From Blasia pusilla (taxonomy: Eukaryota > Marchantiophyta > Marchantiopsida > Blasiales), in the NCBI GenBank assembly GCA_050084515.1, contig CM114273.1, forward strand, positions 5,022,001 through 5,086,000: a stretch of DNA of 64,000 bases, given 5' to 3'. Position 1 is the first letter of the stretch. Each line of letters begins with the position of its first letter. Shown one piece after another: positions 12,062 to 25,309 of this stretch. The notes beneath the pieces were generated by a model. That model ran no database searches, was not told the DNA's origin, and saw only the letters and a program-made list of their open reading frames with translations. The position numbers and the translations under genes are program-made.

Positions 12062-14522
12062 CCTAAGAATTTGAATGTGCTTCTCTTCAAAATAAGAATA
12101 CGTGCAATATTGAACAACTTTTTCAAGTTCACAACCCTTATAGATCCCACATTTGGAATCGAGGCATATACATTGTCTTCATTTTCTTCCATGTGGCCTT
12201 CACGATTGGCTGCATTGGCATCGCTCCTTATCAACGGATCGCCAATACGTGCAATCTCATGTACTTCATCCAAATGTGATCCCACATTTGGATGAGAGGC
12301 CTGTACATTGTCTTCATTCACTTCCATGTGGCCTTCATGATTAGGTCCATTGGCATCCCTCCTTATCAACGAACCGCCAACATGTGCAATCTCATGTACT
12401 TCATCCAAACGAGCATGTCTTCTTCTTTGGCCCTCAGTTCGAGCAACTTGAAGCATGTTAGATAATCGTAGAGGATTGGTAGGAACTGGGAGACTGCAAG
12501 CAGAGGTTAAGAAATTAATATATATATGATTATAATAAGAATAAATATACATACAAACATATCTATGTTAAATTTGAGTATATATTTTAGAAATATACAT
12601 TAGAGATAGTAAGACCATAATCCTAGAGTTTGGAATAGCTTCAACTTCATGATGTATCCTAATTGGCCTGCAAAAAAATTGTTCTTAGAAATCATTCATA
12701 AAAATATAAGACCAAGTAGGAAGCATCAATAATAAAAGTATGTAAAACGTACCTTGTATTAGCTTGAGTATGAAAGTCATTAGTAGTCATAGCCTCGACT
12801 TTCTCTCTAGGAAGAAGATTCACAGACAATTAATAAACATTCGCTTGGGCCAAATTATTGCGTCTTCTTCTCTGGCCTTGTGCTCGTGCAACTTGAAGCA
12901 TAGCATGTAATCCTCGAGAGTTGGACGGAAGTGGAAAATTGAGAAAAACAATATTAATAAAAATCAAGTCAAAATAATTAAATTAAAAAATCAACTTAAA
13001 AAAAACCAATAAAAATAAGAAATTAATGAGTGGATGAAACATACATTGGAGACGATGTAGTGTCTATTGAAGCATGAAGATTTCCATTAGAAGGTGTTGC
13101 TACCAACCTGAACAAAGAATAAAAAAAAGTCATAATACGAAAAAAAATTATAACTATTATTATAATAAGAAGTAGAAATGTTATACATAAATAAATACCT
13201 TCTAGTATTTGCGCCCGGTGAGCCATCAATGATGGGTGTTTGTAGTTCTTCCATCGAAGGAACATTCACAACAACTTCAATAGATCTCAATTTAACTAAT
13301 TTAGCATGTCTTCGCTTTTGTCCTTGAGCTCTCACAATTTGATGTATATCATGTAATCGTTGCGGGTTCGATGGATTTGGAAGTCTACATCACAAACATG
13401 AATGATATTAAAGTCACCAAAAAAATGTAGAGTGTGCACATATGGTTACGATATCATTTTATAATCATAATGGTAAGTATCTTTATATTGGAGATGACAA
13501 AGTCGTTGAATGAGTTATAAATCGCATATCTTGAAGCGCCCTTCTGTTTCTTTGAGAAGCAACCCTTATAGCCTTCTTATATGCAAGCTTCTCTATTTCC
13601 TCCGAAATCCGTATAGAAGATGGAGCACTACATGAAATGTGGTGATTATGCTCCACATTAGGTAAAGAGACTAAATTGGTGATGTCTATGAATGGTACTT
13701 TTTTCATTTCGCCTCGATGGTTCCTCTTGAGATACATGCATCTTGTGACAATATCAACCAACCGACCAAAATATGTATTGTCAATATATAAAAAAATAAT
13801 AGAAAAGAGAGAAAAATTTGTAAAAAAAAACCGTATACTCAAGATTTGGTCCGAGAATATTATAATCTATATTAAAAATAAGTTTACACATAACTTAAGT
13901 TTTTATAAAAATCTAAAATGGGAAAATCATTCTAACGGGCAATGAGACTCGGCCGTACTCATCTCATTTGAGTCCTCAGAGCAAATTATATGACAATCAC
14001 TAATTTCCCATGAACCCGACCCGCAACAATCACGTACAAATGAATGGCTAGATACTATAGGGTCTCAGTAAGGGATGCAATCATGTGTGGAATCTGTGTC
14101 TCCTTCTCCTCATGACCTCCAACTACTTCTTGTGAAATAGAATGATGATTCACCACAGCAGTGGTTAAAATCCTAGATGCACTCTCATCATAACTACAAC
14201 TCCGACCATTTCTCAAAGGGCTTATACTAACATTAGGAGCATTAATCCCATTTTCAAAAATTGGCAATGGTACATAGCTAGGACTTAAAGCCTTGTCCAT
14301 ATTTTCAAAAATTGGCGATGGAACATAGCCAAGACTTGAAGCATTATTCCTATTTTCAACGATCGGCGATGGGACATACTTCGGACTTGATATTTGTATC
14401 ACTTCTACGACGTCGACATCTATAGGTGTATAATCCCTTTCTTGTTCATCAAGAGGAACGTAGAACTCACCATCGCTAAAGCGTAAATCGTCAACACTCG
14501 TTTGTAAAATTACATCATCCAC
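12037..14522 (-). pseudogene. Helitron 1 N-terminal exons with repeated units
   Basis: Upstream exon-like frames belong to the Helitron gene by strand, spacing and similarity to the upstream region of Helitron 2. They are internally repetitive. A unit of about 43 residues occurs twice within 12,130-12,420 (shared core NEDNV.AS.PNVGS and DEVHEIA). A basic motif of the type ARAQGQRRRHARL recurs at about 12,430, 12,870, 13,320 and, degraded, 13,540. In 14,055-14,522 a YVPSPIFEN-like unit occurs three times. Short introns separate the pieces. This part of Helitron proteins is poorly conserved and no function is assigned. Confidence 0.5.
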
Positions 14523-14953
14523 ACAATTATTTTAATAAAAGAAATATTTCAAAATAATAAAAGAAATACTCAATAGAAAAGGATACAAAATCTCCACACC
14601 TGAATATTAGAACACAAGCAGAGAAGACTTACTTTTTTGAGTCACTCCACTCCCAAAGAAATGAAACTTGATCATTTGCTCAACTCAACAATCTCAAACA
14701 GACATATTTGAGAACAAAGCGAATATGGATTTGATGATTAATTGGATATACACAATAGATAGTACTCTCTAGGCTACATATCTCCAATATCTCAACTATC
14801 TGCACTTATGTCTAAATCCCCATAATCCATACACCTATATTCCAGGTTGAACTCATCACCAAGATACCATCCCTCGGAACCATAGAGGGAAGTGGAGGAA
14901 TATTCTCCATCGTCAAGTTCTTCAAGACCAGGACAAATATCTACACAATATCT

Positions 14954-15202
14954 CTAATTACTATTGAGAGTAATCACACTTTCCTCGCCTATTGAGACTT
15001 TTCTAACCTCCTGAGTCTCATTGAAACCATTTGAAATAGGAGCAAAAAATTTAGGGTCCACATCAAACAATTTTCGTTTTCGTTCAGAGCGAGATAATGA
15101 AAATCTATGTTCATCTCTCTCTACCAAATATTCTTGATTCATATTTATTACAATTTCTTCCACAATTATCGGCCTCTTGCATCTCGATGAGAGAGTTGAC
15201 AT
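14954..15202 (-). other. possible first coding exon of Helitron 1
   Basis: An 82-codon minus-strand frame with a charged segment (SRSERKRKLFDVD). It lies in line with the downstream Helitron exons and opens with ATG. I recognise no domain. It could be the N-terminal exon of the Rep-helicase gene or a chance frame. Confidence 0.3.
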
Positions 15203-15442
15203 GGCGTAAGCTAGTTAGGCTCACTCCGCATAGGCAATATTATTCGCTGCAAATTTAAAAGAGCATATTAAATTTTCAATATAAATCAAATATTTCAAGT
15301 AAAAAAACATAACTAATTATATATTTCATAAAACTCAAATAATAAAAACGATAGAAAATTTGTAAGAGAACCAAATCTGGGCATAAGAAAAAATGATTTT
15401 CATCACTTAAACCTAGAGCCCCCTGGATCTTGACATATAGCA

Positions 15443-15501
15443 TGGCTATGTGAGTAAGGCTGAGTCGTGGAGTGCGCGCCAAGTGGGCCGGGTTCGAGCC
15501 C
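15443..15501 (+). repeat. tRNA-derived SINE-like segment
   Basis: GGTTCGAGCCC at 15,491-15,501 is a near-perfect tRNA B box. A plausible A box (TGGCTATGTGA) starts at 15,443. The region between and after does not fold as a tRNA, so a tRNA-derived SINE head inside Helitron 1 is likelier than a tRNA gene. Confidence 0.45.
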
Positions 15502-16128
15502 CGCTTGGAGCAGAAATAGGTTTCACCCTTGCCCGCCCTCTAGCGGCCCTGGCAACTAATAAAGGTCACGCGGCACAACACGATAGTCGCATTTTTCCGC
15601 TCTTATAGTCACCGCGGGTAGTTGAGGGATGAATGTAGGGGTTCCATAAGACGAAACCTCGATTTTGAAGCTGGGAAGAAAGAGCTGGAAAGAAGGGGAT
15701 CATGAAGGATTGTGAAGCACTGCTAACGTTACGAGAACAATGAAGTGGTGAGCAGCAGAAGCAGCAGCTCCCTCCCTCCACGAGTATCCGTAACTCCATG
15801 CTCCAGAGTCCATAGCAGAGTTCCTCTGGACTCCAAGGGCATAGCCTGAGGAGGATTGTGGGACTGAAGCCGCTTTCTTCCTAGGCTCTTGAGTCTCGAG
15901 TTATCTGCGTGAGCCCCTAAAGCGTGCAGGTGAAGCAGATGAGTCACGGGTCAAAAAGAGCGCTATGTCTGTCAGTCTGTCTTGAAAGGGTGTCAGCAAA
16001 AGGAGCGCGTGGGGCACTACAACGAGTCGCACTTGCGAGCTTCGTACTTCCACTTCTCTTCAACCGATTCTCATATACCATCCCTGGACTAAGTCACTGC
16101 CTGCATTCCCTCCTCTCCAACTCTACTT

Positions 16129-16228
<100 letters not shown>

Positions 16229-16250
16229 CCTCTCGTTCGCACTAAGGCTC

Positions 16251-16689
16251 GGGCTGAGTACTACCATAACTTCTTGGGGAAGCACTCGCGATCTACTCTC
16301 GTGTGGTGCTTTCAGGAACACTTTCTCCCTCCGCATGAGTACCTTCCAACAACCAGGGGCTGGCACGGTGTCTATGTTTGCCCGAGGCAACGTAGAGCCC
16401 TACGTTGCCTTTGCTCTACGAGCAATTGCCTACATTGCCTCCCAAGCGTGGGGCTCGAGAGGTCTACTCTCTGAGCTTTATGAGTTCTCTCTCTCTCTCT
16501 CTTTTCTCGCTCTCACTCTTCTCCACGGGCTGAGTACTACCACAATTCTCGATCTACTCTCGCGGTGCTTTACAACACTTTCTCCCTCATGAGTACCTTC
16601 CAACAACCAACGGTGTCTATGTTTGCCCGAGGCAACGTAGAGCCCTACGTTGCCTTTGCTCTACGAGCAATTGCCTACATTGCCTCCGC
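16251..16689 (+). repeat. duplicated unit beside CT tracts
   Basis: Unit A (16,251-16,443) and unit B (16,527-16,689) are direct repeats. Both start GGGCTGAGTACTACCA and end in TGCCTACATTGCCTCC. Unit B carries several small deletions. Each unit is followed by a CT-rich tract and unit A is also preceded by one, so the duplicated module is probably unit plus CT tract. Each contains the inverted repeat GCAACGTAG-AGCC-CTACGTTGC. No coding function is seen. Confidence 0.85.
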
Positions 16690-16714
16690 AACATAGGGCT
16701 CTCGTAGAGGTCAT

Positions 16715-17943
<1,229 letters not shown>

Positions 17944-17970
17944 ATAGTATAGATTTTACATCTATACTAT
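17944..17970. repeat. mirrored Helitron 5' termini
   Basis: ATAGTATAGA (17,944-17,953), a 7-nt spacer TTTTACA, then TCTATACTAT (17,961-17,970). The arms are perfect inverted repeats, and each reads TCTATACTAT outward into one of the two divergent Helitrons. Confidence 0.6.
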
Positions 17971-20822
17971 TGAAAGAGTGTGGGGTTCCAGGGGGCTTTC
18001 TCATGACACGTGTCGTTATGAAGTCTAGGTTGCCACGTGTCCTTCCATACTCCCCTCCCGTGTGGACCATTTAAGGCGCGTGTTTGGTATGCGTATATTT
18101 TTGTACGAGAGAGCAGCGTTGTGTTAAAATTCAATAGCCAAGAGCGGTTTATACCATTAAGGAAAGTAGTGGAGTTAGTGAACAACCAATTTCATTCCAC
18201 TAAATCTAATTTGAAACCTAAAGATTTGAAATGAGGCGGTTTGGACACTTTGGGGTCTTAGGAACAAGTATTTAACCACTAAGCCAAGTATCACATCGCG
18301 CTCTTGAAAGGATTCACCAAGGTGATAAGATTTCCGTTTTTGATTAGTGTAAAAAAGCTAGCGTACATATGAGTTTGCTTCACTTCATACAACAGTTTTA
18401 TTCTCGGTTCTACTTTATATTCTCTACTACTACTACTATTCTTTAGGGGTAGGGTTATACAACCACTCGCCATGGTGACCGATGTATATGATTGGAGGAG
18501 AGTACATTTTGAAGACGACTACTATCTTTGTAAGTTCTCTCCTTCCAACATTGATTTTCCATGCTTTTGAATGTTGACACTTGCAAACCCAAAGATACAC
18601 CAATAGCAGATTACTAACAAGAGCTCGTATAGCTATGAAATCTACACAAGCAAAGGGAAGCAATGAAATCAAGAAAACTTACCTTTCAAGTTCAAATAAA
18701 TACTACGGTGAGAGACCGTCATGGTCTCCGATTTCTGAAAATGACTCAATCAGGGAGGGAGTCCGAAAGACTTAAGCAAAGTCATCCCATAATGGAGGAC
18801 GATTAGTTTTGAGAGAGATGCAAAAGGGAGAACCTATAGAGGAACCCTTCATCGAGCCAGAGATATAGCGGCTTGAAATCCTGCATCTGATCTCGAGTAT
18901 CATGAGCGCCTACATCAAAGCGGCCTCTAAGTGACGATCCGAAACCAAGAAAAGGACTAAATGACGTGCACTCTTGGAAAGAGTACATTCCAAATCCATT
19001 AAGGATATCCAAAGTTGAAGAGAAAGTTCAAGGCCACAAACCAACTAAATAGACTCTCTTGGAAGTTCGGTAGGAGCACACAAAAGACGTTGAGGCTAGA
19101 GAAGACTAAGGAGATCAATGTAAGTGATCGTTGCCTTCAAATTTATCTTGTAAAGCTCTCTATGAAATGTAAGCAAATTTTGTGTGCATTTGGAGAACTT
19201 TGTGACAAGTCGTGAGCACTCCGCCCCTAGGCCTACCCAAGGCCAACCTCCCCATCAAGAATAAACCCACACAATTTTGTTGAAAGGACACAAGGGCAGC
19301 ACGGGTGACGAGAGGAGTCGGGAACGTCAAACAGGGGACCGAACACGGGAGAGCCCTGGATGGCAGACGTAAGGGGAGGCTGAAAATAGAGCACATGGCT
19401 CAGGCTCGCCCGAGACCGCTCATGCTTGCCCAAAGGTGATAGTGAGATCAGTCGACGAGAGCGGATCCTACACGCAAACATCAAAGAAGGGAAGGGGGGC
19501 AACACGACCTGCGCTTGCTCTCAAGAGCGCAACCTCGAGCTAAAACACCAGAGCCCCAAGAAAAATCAGTAGAGCCGTGAGCCACATTGAGAAACAGGAA
19601 GAGACAGGCGGAGATTTTGAGCGGAGAAGACAAGCCCGAGTGGCCTCCGCAGAGTGAGCGAGGGTGGGGCAAACAGGCACGAGCGGCCTCTGCTGAGTGA
19701 CGAAAAGGAAGGTCGGGGGGGTCGCGAGGGCGGGCATGAGGGCGCAAGGGCGCGCACCAGAGTGAGGCAACTAGGGCGCGAGGGCGAGGCGCCGACCAAG
19801 AGGGAGGGCGTTTAGACGAGGCGTAGAGAGGGAGCGCACAGGACGCTTGGGCATGTGCGAAATGAGCGAGGGGGCGGGGAAGCCCGACCTCCTCACTCGT
19901 CGCTGAAAGCGGCAAGTGAGTGAGGAGGCCGTTGAACTTGGGCGGAGGTCGGACCATCCGATCTCTGCCCCTCCATCCAACGGCTGTGACACAACTCTGA
20001 GATCGGACCGTCCGATCTCAAAGCCCTAAATCGGACAGTGCTGATGCACCTATGATCCTACATCGTCGGATTCGCCTCACCTAGATCTAACGCTCCAGAT
20101 CGAAACAATCGGACGGTGGAAAATAATCAGGCCAAAATTCTCATTTTTCATTTTTTCTTTTCATGTTTTCATTTTTCTTTTTCTTTCCTTCACTAATTTT
20201 TGTTATCTTTCCCTCACTAATTTTTTAAAAAAATGTCAATAAAATCATTTCTTTCCTTCTATTCTCCCCCTCTTAAAAAAATTTCATTATTTTTTTCTCA
20301 AATTTTTTCTCCTTCCCTTCCTATTTTTTTCTCTACTTTTTTTAATCTTTTCTCCACTTTTTCCCTCCCTTCCCATTTCAATTTTACTCTACTACAACAT
20401 AAGTTATATCGTATTTCTTTCCATCTTTTTCTTCTCAATCCCCCGTCTTTTTTTTAGGTTCCAAAGATTTTGATCCACTTTTTTCCTTTCTCTTACTTTT
20501 TCCTTTCTTTTCCCTTCTTTTACTCTACTTTTTATTCTTCTCCACTTTCTCCCTTCCTTTCCATTTTAGTGCCAAATTTTCATCTACTACATCACACCTT
20601 CTATCTTATTTCTTTTCAATATTATCTTCTCAATTCCCCATCTTTTTTTCTCGGTTCAAAATAATTTTCTCCGCTCTTTTCCTTTGTCTTACTTTTTCCT
20701 TTCTTTTCGAGGGGAATTTTGAAGTTTGTTATTAATTTCTTTCACTCTATGTTTTTTTTCATCTTAATCTATTTCTCCACTTTCTTACCATTTTTCTCTT
20801 CGTGTGTCTGTAGCAAATATTT
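17971..20822. other. Helitron 2 5' region: GC-rich block and pyrimidine tract
   Basis: From about 19,216 to 20,110 the DNA is GC-rich with purine-rich GAGCG/GGGCG runs. It ends in repeated CGGACCGTCCGAT-like words (19,940-20,120). From 20,120 to 20,810 the plus strand is dominated by T and C. Neither block shows a gene. The abrupt composition changes suggest captured or inserted DNA inside the element. Confidence 0.4.
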
Positions 20823-21951
20823 TTGGATGTTGGGATGGATCATCGTGCACTTCGTGATATTACAAATTTACCTCAAAGATTGCAACATGGAGAAGTACCT
20901 CTTGCTCTACTTGGTCTAATATCCCCAACGTACGGTCCCCAAGTTCCTCCAATCTCTTTCAATTGTTGTGCTTTTATGAGGGTGTTGAAATGCAATTTTT
21001 TTCCATATAATCTAACAATATGTTGGCCTTATTGTGTGTATAGACTTCCTCTCCCATAAAATCATGTAGATTTACGCGATTATCGAAAGGTACTTCGTGC
21101 CGAGGCCCAAAAAATAAATCAAGCAATTCGTGCTCAAAAGTTAGGAGATCGAATAAAATGACAACCACCCCCTCTTCTCATTGAATCATCTCCCACGTGA
21201 GTTTTTCCTATGGCCCATAATTTGCAATTTCGATTCTAATCCTTTTGAGCCTGTTTTAGCCTTCTCACCCAAATTTTTGGTGTTTGTTTCTAACATTTTT
21301 GCATGCAATCTGGTTGCACAAATTTATTATTCCATCAAATCCAACTAGATTTCGTGACTTCCAAAAGGTATTACGTGGGGAGGCCCATAAATGAAAATGA
21401 CTTCTTCGTGTCGAGAGTTTAGCAATGAAAAAACAAAAAAATGCAATCTATCAAAGAGATTACAAAAGAAGACGAGAAGCAAAAGGAGGAAGCCGTCACA
21501 ACCTCTGTGACAATCGTACTACTATGCAAGACCTAATTTCTAGGTAAGGTAGTTGTAGGCATGGTATGTAGTTTCTCACGTTTCCTACATCACACATACA
21601 TGCATTATCCATGAAATTTTGATGATCATATTCTAATTTTTTGTTTGTAGGCCCGCGGCCCACGAGGGGATTATGGACATTCCCAATGTAACATGTAACA
21701 TTCCTATTATGGAGGATATCTATGTACCTCAAGATGGACAACCTATGAATAATTCTACGACCATTATCGAGGACATATCCATTCAACAAGATGGTCAACT
21801 TACAAATGATGGTACAACAATGGTGGAGGAGATATCTATTCAACATGAAGACGAGGTTATCAACAATTTCTCCACACACAATACATTTGAGGTATCTACC
21901 CATGTAACACCTAGAGATGTCGAGCAAGTATCTTTTGTATATCATGGATGA
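20823..21951 (+). pseudogene. Helitron 2 N-terminal exons
   Basis: Exon-like frames on the plus strand correspond in position to the upstream exons of Helitron 1. Frames near 21,065-21,165 and 21,345-21,530 carry a repeated basic motif (V/KVLR.EA.K) like the ARAQGQRRR units of Helitron 1. The frame at 21,673-21,951 has a repeated unit of about 20 residues (DIS/IQQDGQ..N). No enzymatic domain is seen. Confidence 0.45.
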
Positions 21952-22049
21952 AATCTCCCAACGGAGATTCCTCAATCACCAAATCATAATGTTGGACGAG
22001 TTTCAAGAGTTAACACGTCACCCAATGTTGCACGATTTTGGAACTTCCA

Positions 22050-25000
22050 AGAGAGCGATATAATGAAGTTAAGACTACGAGCAAGTATCAACCAAGTAAT
22101 TGGGCGTCATACTATTGGTTCTATGACATAAACATGCCCTTTCATGTTATGCCTTACATTGGAAATGTGAAAAGTAAAGAGTACAAGGTATCGAAACTCG
22201 CCTTTTGGAATGTGTTGTAATCATGGAAAAGTACAACTCCCTTTCCTAAGGTGTTGTCCTCCATTCTTGAAATCGTTGATTTATGGTGTTGGAGCTGAAA
22301 GTCTTCATTTTCTTTCACACACTCGAGCTTATAATTGTGCTCTTCAGTTAGCATCTACTTGAGCTCGAGTCAGGGAGCAAGTTGCTGGCACCGGACACTT
22401 TCGTATTCAAGGTGGAATTTATCACAACATCGGCCCATTGCATCCTGATGAGGGGAGTAATCCCCAATTTGCTCAACTATACATCTACGATACTGAAAAT
22501 GAATTGGAAAATCGAGGAAGAGTTATGTCTAATGATCTCCGACGTGAGATCTTAAGAGGGTTGTAAGATATGTTACATGAACATAATCCCTATGTGAGGA
22601 TATTTCAACACATTGCAAATGAGGCAAGTGGATCTAATCTTTGTATCATTCTAAAGGCGCATGATCGAGGAATGGATTCCAAACGTTACAGCTTGCCGAC
22701 TGCATCCGAGGTTGCGGCAATCTTACCTAGTGATGGTAATGAACATGTGAACCCACGTGATATTATTGTCCAATTATATGGTGGAGGACTTCATCGTATT
22801 TCAGATCTAAATGAAGCATATGCTCCATTACATTTTGTTCTATTATTTCTCTATGGTGAAGTAGGATGGCATCCAGGAATACCTCTTGGGAGATTTGAGG
22901 AAACCACGAGTGCTAATAATCCTACTACATTGGATGGAGACATGGAAGGATCTGATGACTGTATTGAGGAAGAAAGAATTGATGATGAGATTCTTCATGA
23001 AGGAAGGAGAAAAACAGTTACAGCGCTACAATTTGCCTCTTTTCGACTTCAAAACCGTGTTGGTGCCGATGACGATAATCGTTTGCTTCAAATTTGGGCG
23101 TCTTATTCAAGAGTACATGGTTGATTTGTATGCTACAGTAGAGATGCAACGACTATCTTGGGTTCGATTAAATCAAAAGGAGTTGCGAGCTGAATTATAT
23201 CAAGGTCTAAAGGATATCCTATATCAAATTGACAGAGATGGTGCAAGGTTTGGGAGGCGTATTGTATTGCCTTCTTCTTTTAGTGGAGCCCCACGCCATA
23301 TGCATCAACTTTATCAAGATTCAATGGCCATTGTGAGGCACCATGGGAAACCAGATTACTTTATAAAAATGACGTGCAATCCTAAATAGGAGGAGATCAC
23401 TTCACCACTATTACCTGGTCAACAACCTACCGATAGACCAGATTTGATTGTGCGAGTTTTTCAGAAAACAAAAAGGAGTTATTAAGGCTTATTCTTGAGA
23501 AACACATATTGGAAAGGGTTGTTGGTTGCATTTATGTGGTTGACTTCCAGAAAAGAGGTCTACCACATATACATATTTTGAGTATTCTTCATCATGAGGA
23601 TAAGCCATGCTCAACATCTGATTACGATGATATAATATCTGATGAGATTCCTCATCCAAACACTCATCCCAGACTTCATTCTATTGTGGCTAATTGCATG
23701 GTTCATGGCCCATATGGACAATTTAATCCAAATGCTCCATGCATGGATAGGAAATCAAGAAGTGTACCAAAGGTTATCCTAAGACTTTTGCAAGCATAAC
23801 TACGGAGAGTGAGGATGGATATGCGATTTATCGAAGGTATGTAATCGAACTTTCCATCTTTTATATTTTCAAAAATTCCCTAACTTCTGATTTTTTACAA
23901 GGTGAATTTTATATTAATTTGTTCCTTTATTCTTATGATACAGGCTGGATAATGGAATAAAAGTAATGAAGCGCGATCCAAGTTTGGACAATCGTTGGGT
24001 CGTTCCTTACAATGCTTTGTTATGTACTCTCTTTGATTATCATATCAATTTGAAGATCACGAATACCATTTCATGTGTGAAATATTTATACAAATATGTA
24101 TATAAGGGATCCGATGCGATATCATTTAAGGTTTCAAATAAGGCAAGCACTGAAACGACAAGGGAGGTAATCGATGAAACTTCACATTATCTTGATGCAA
24201 GGTAATCACTCTTTTGTGAATTCTTTTTCCATTCCTTAAATATGTCTACATTTGAGAACATATCACACTTTACTAATTTCTTTTCATCATTTTTTGTATA
24301 TATATATATATATATATATACGTTTCTTCCTTTGCGGCATGTTGGTGATTGTTCAAGTTTAGCTTACATGCGGAAAATCCAAGTATTATAAGGTTGGCAC
24401 TTCATCTACCCGAGTTACAAAGTGTTTTCTTCAACGATCACGACAATGTTGAGGAGATACTACAAAGGAATAGGGAGACAACTCTTACACAATGGTTTGC
24501 AACTAATCAGTTAGATTTAGAGGCTCGAAAATATCTATACATCGATTTTCCTTCCTATTATCGTTGGAACAAAAAAAAATTGGATTTGTAGAATTCAAAG
24601 GAGAAATGGTTGTGGTCATCCCATTGGTCGCTTATATCTTACTCATCTAGGTAAATATGTTTGTAATTTCCATAATGTACTTACAAATTACGTAAATTTT
24701 CAAGCGTCCTTTTGATTATTTTCATGTTTGGTATATCAAGCGATTACATTCAAGTTTTGATAGGTGAAGGAGAACGACATTGGTTGCGGTTGCTGCTTCA
24801 TCATGTTCGAGGCGTAACTACGTATGAATACTTGAGAAATGTGCAAAGAGTGCTATATCCAACATTTAAGGAGGCTGCTATTCAAATGGGGCTTCTTGAG
24901 GATGATAGGGAAGTATTCTCATGCTTTCAAGAAGCATCAGAAATCCGCACAGGTCGTACGCTTTGCCAACTCTTTGCAATTATTCACACTTACAACACCC

Positions 25001-25293
25001 CAACTCGACCTGATCAACTATGGAGTCAATTTTTTATCCCACTCATAGAGGATGTCTTATATGAACGACGCGAGGTAATTCCTATTCCTATTTTTATGAT
25101 AATAATTCTTATTTTTGGCTTTTTCTTTTGGACTTACTCCCGTATCGTTTTCTATATGCAGAAAACAGGGATTCCTAATCTTGCTCCAGATGCTTTAATT
25201 ATAAACACAACATTATTGGATATCCACTACCATTTGCAAGATCAAGGCAAACGATTATCCGATTTCCTTGATATGACTCAAGCAAATTTCTAA
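22050..25293 (+). pseudogene. Helitron 2 Rep (HUH endonuclease) region
   Basis: Blocks in order: the Helitron-like N-terminal domain (about 22,050-23,125, including LHRISDLNEAYAPLHFVL); MVDLYATVEMQRLSWVRLNQ (about 23,120); DSMAIVRHHGKPDYFIKMTC; the HUH motif GLPHIHILSIL (about 23,560); VKYLYKYVYKGSD (about 24,080); and the linker (24,349-25,293). Introns fit near 23,835-23,943, 24,204-24,345 and 24,650-24,760. Stops fall inside conserved motifs, for example after CNPK near 23,388 and at GL-stop-DM near 22,563, and frame changes occur near 22,900-23,060. The copy is non-functional. Confidence 0.8.
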
Positions 25294-25309
25294 GCTTCAT
25301 CTTCATATT

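Noticed and set aside
15443-15501. Functional tRNA gene
   Set aside because: A and B boxes are present but there is no cloverleaf fold or acceptor stem.
19481-19992. Minus-strand Pro/Ser/Arg-rich frames
   Set aside because: Low-complexity GC-rich sequence, three overlapping frames, no domain.
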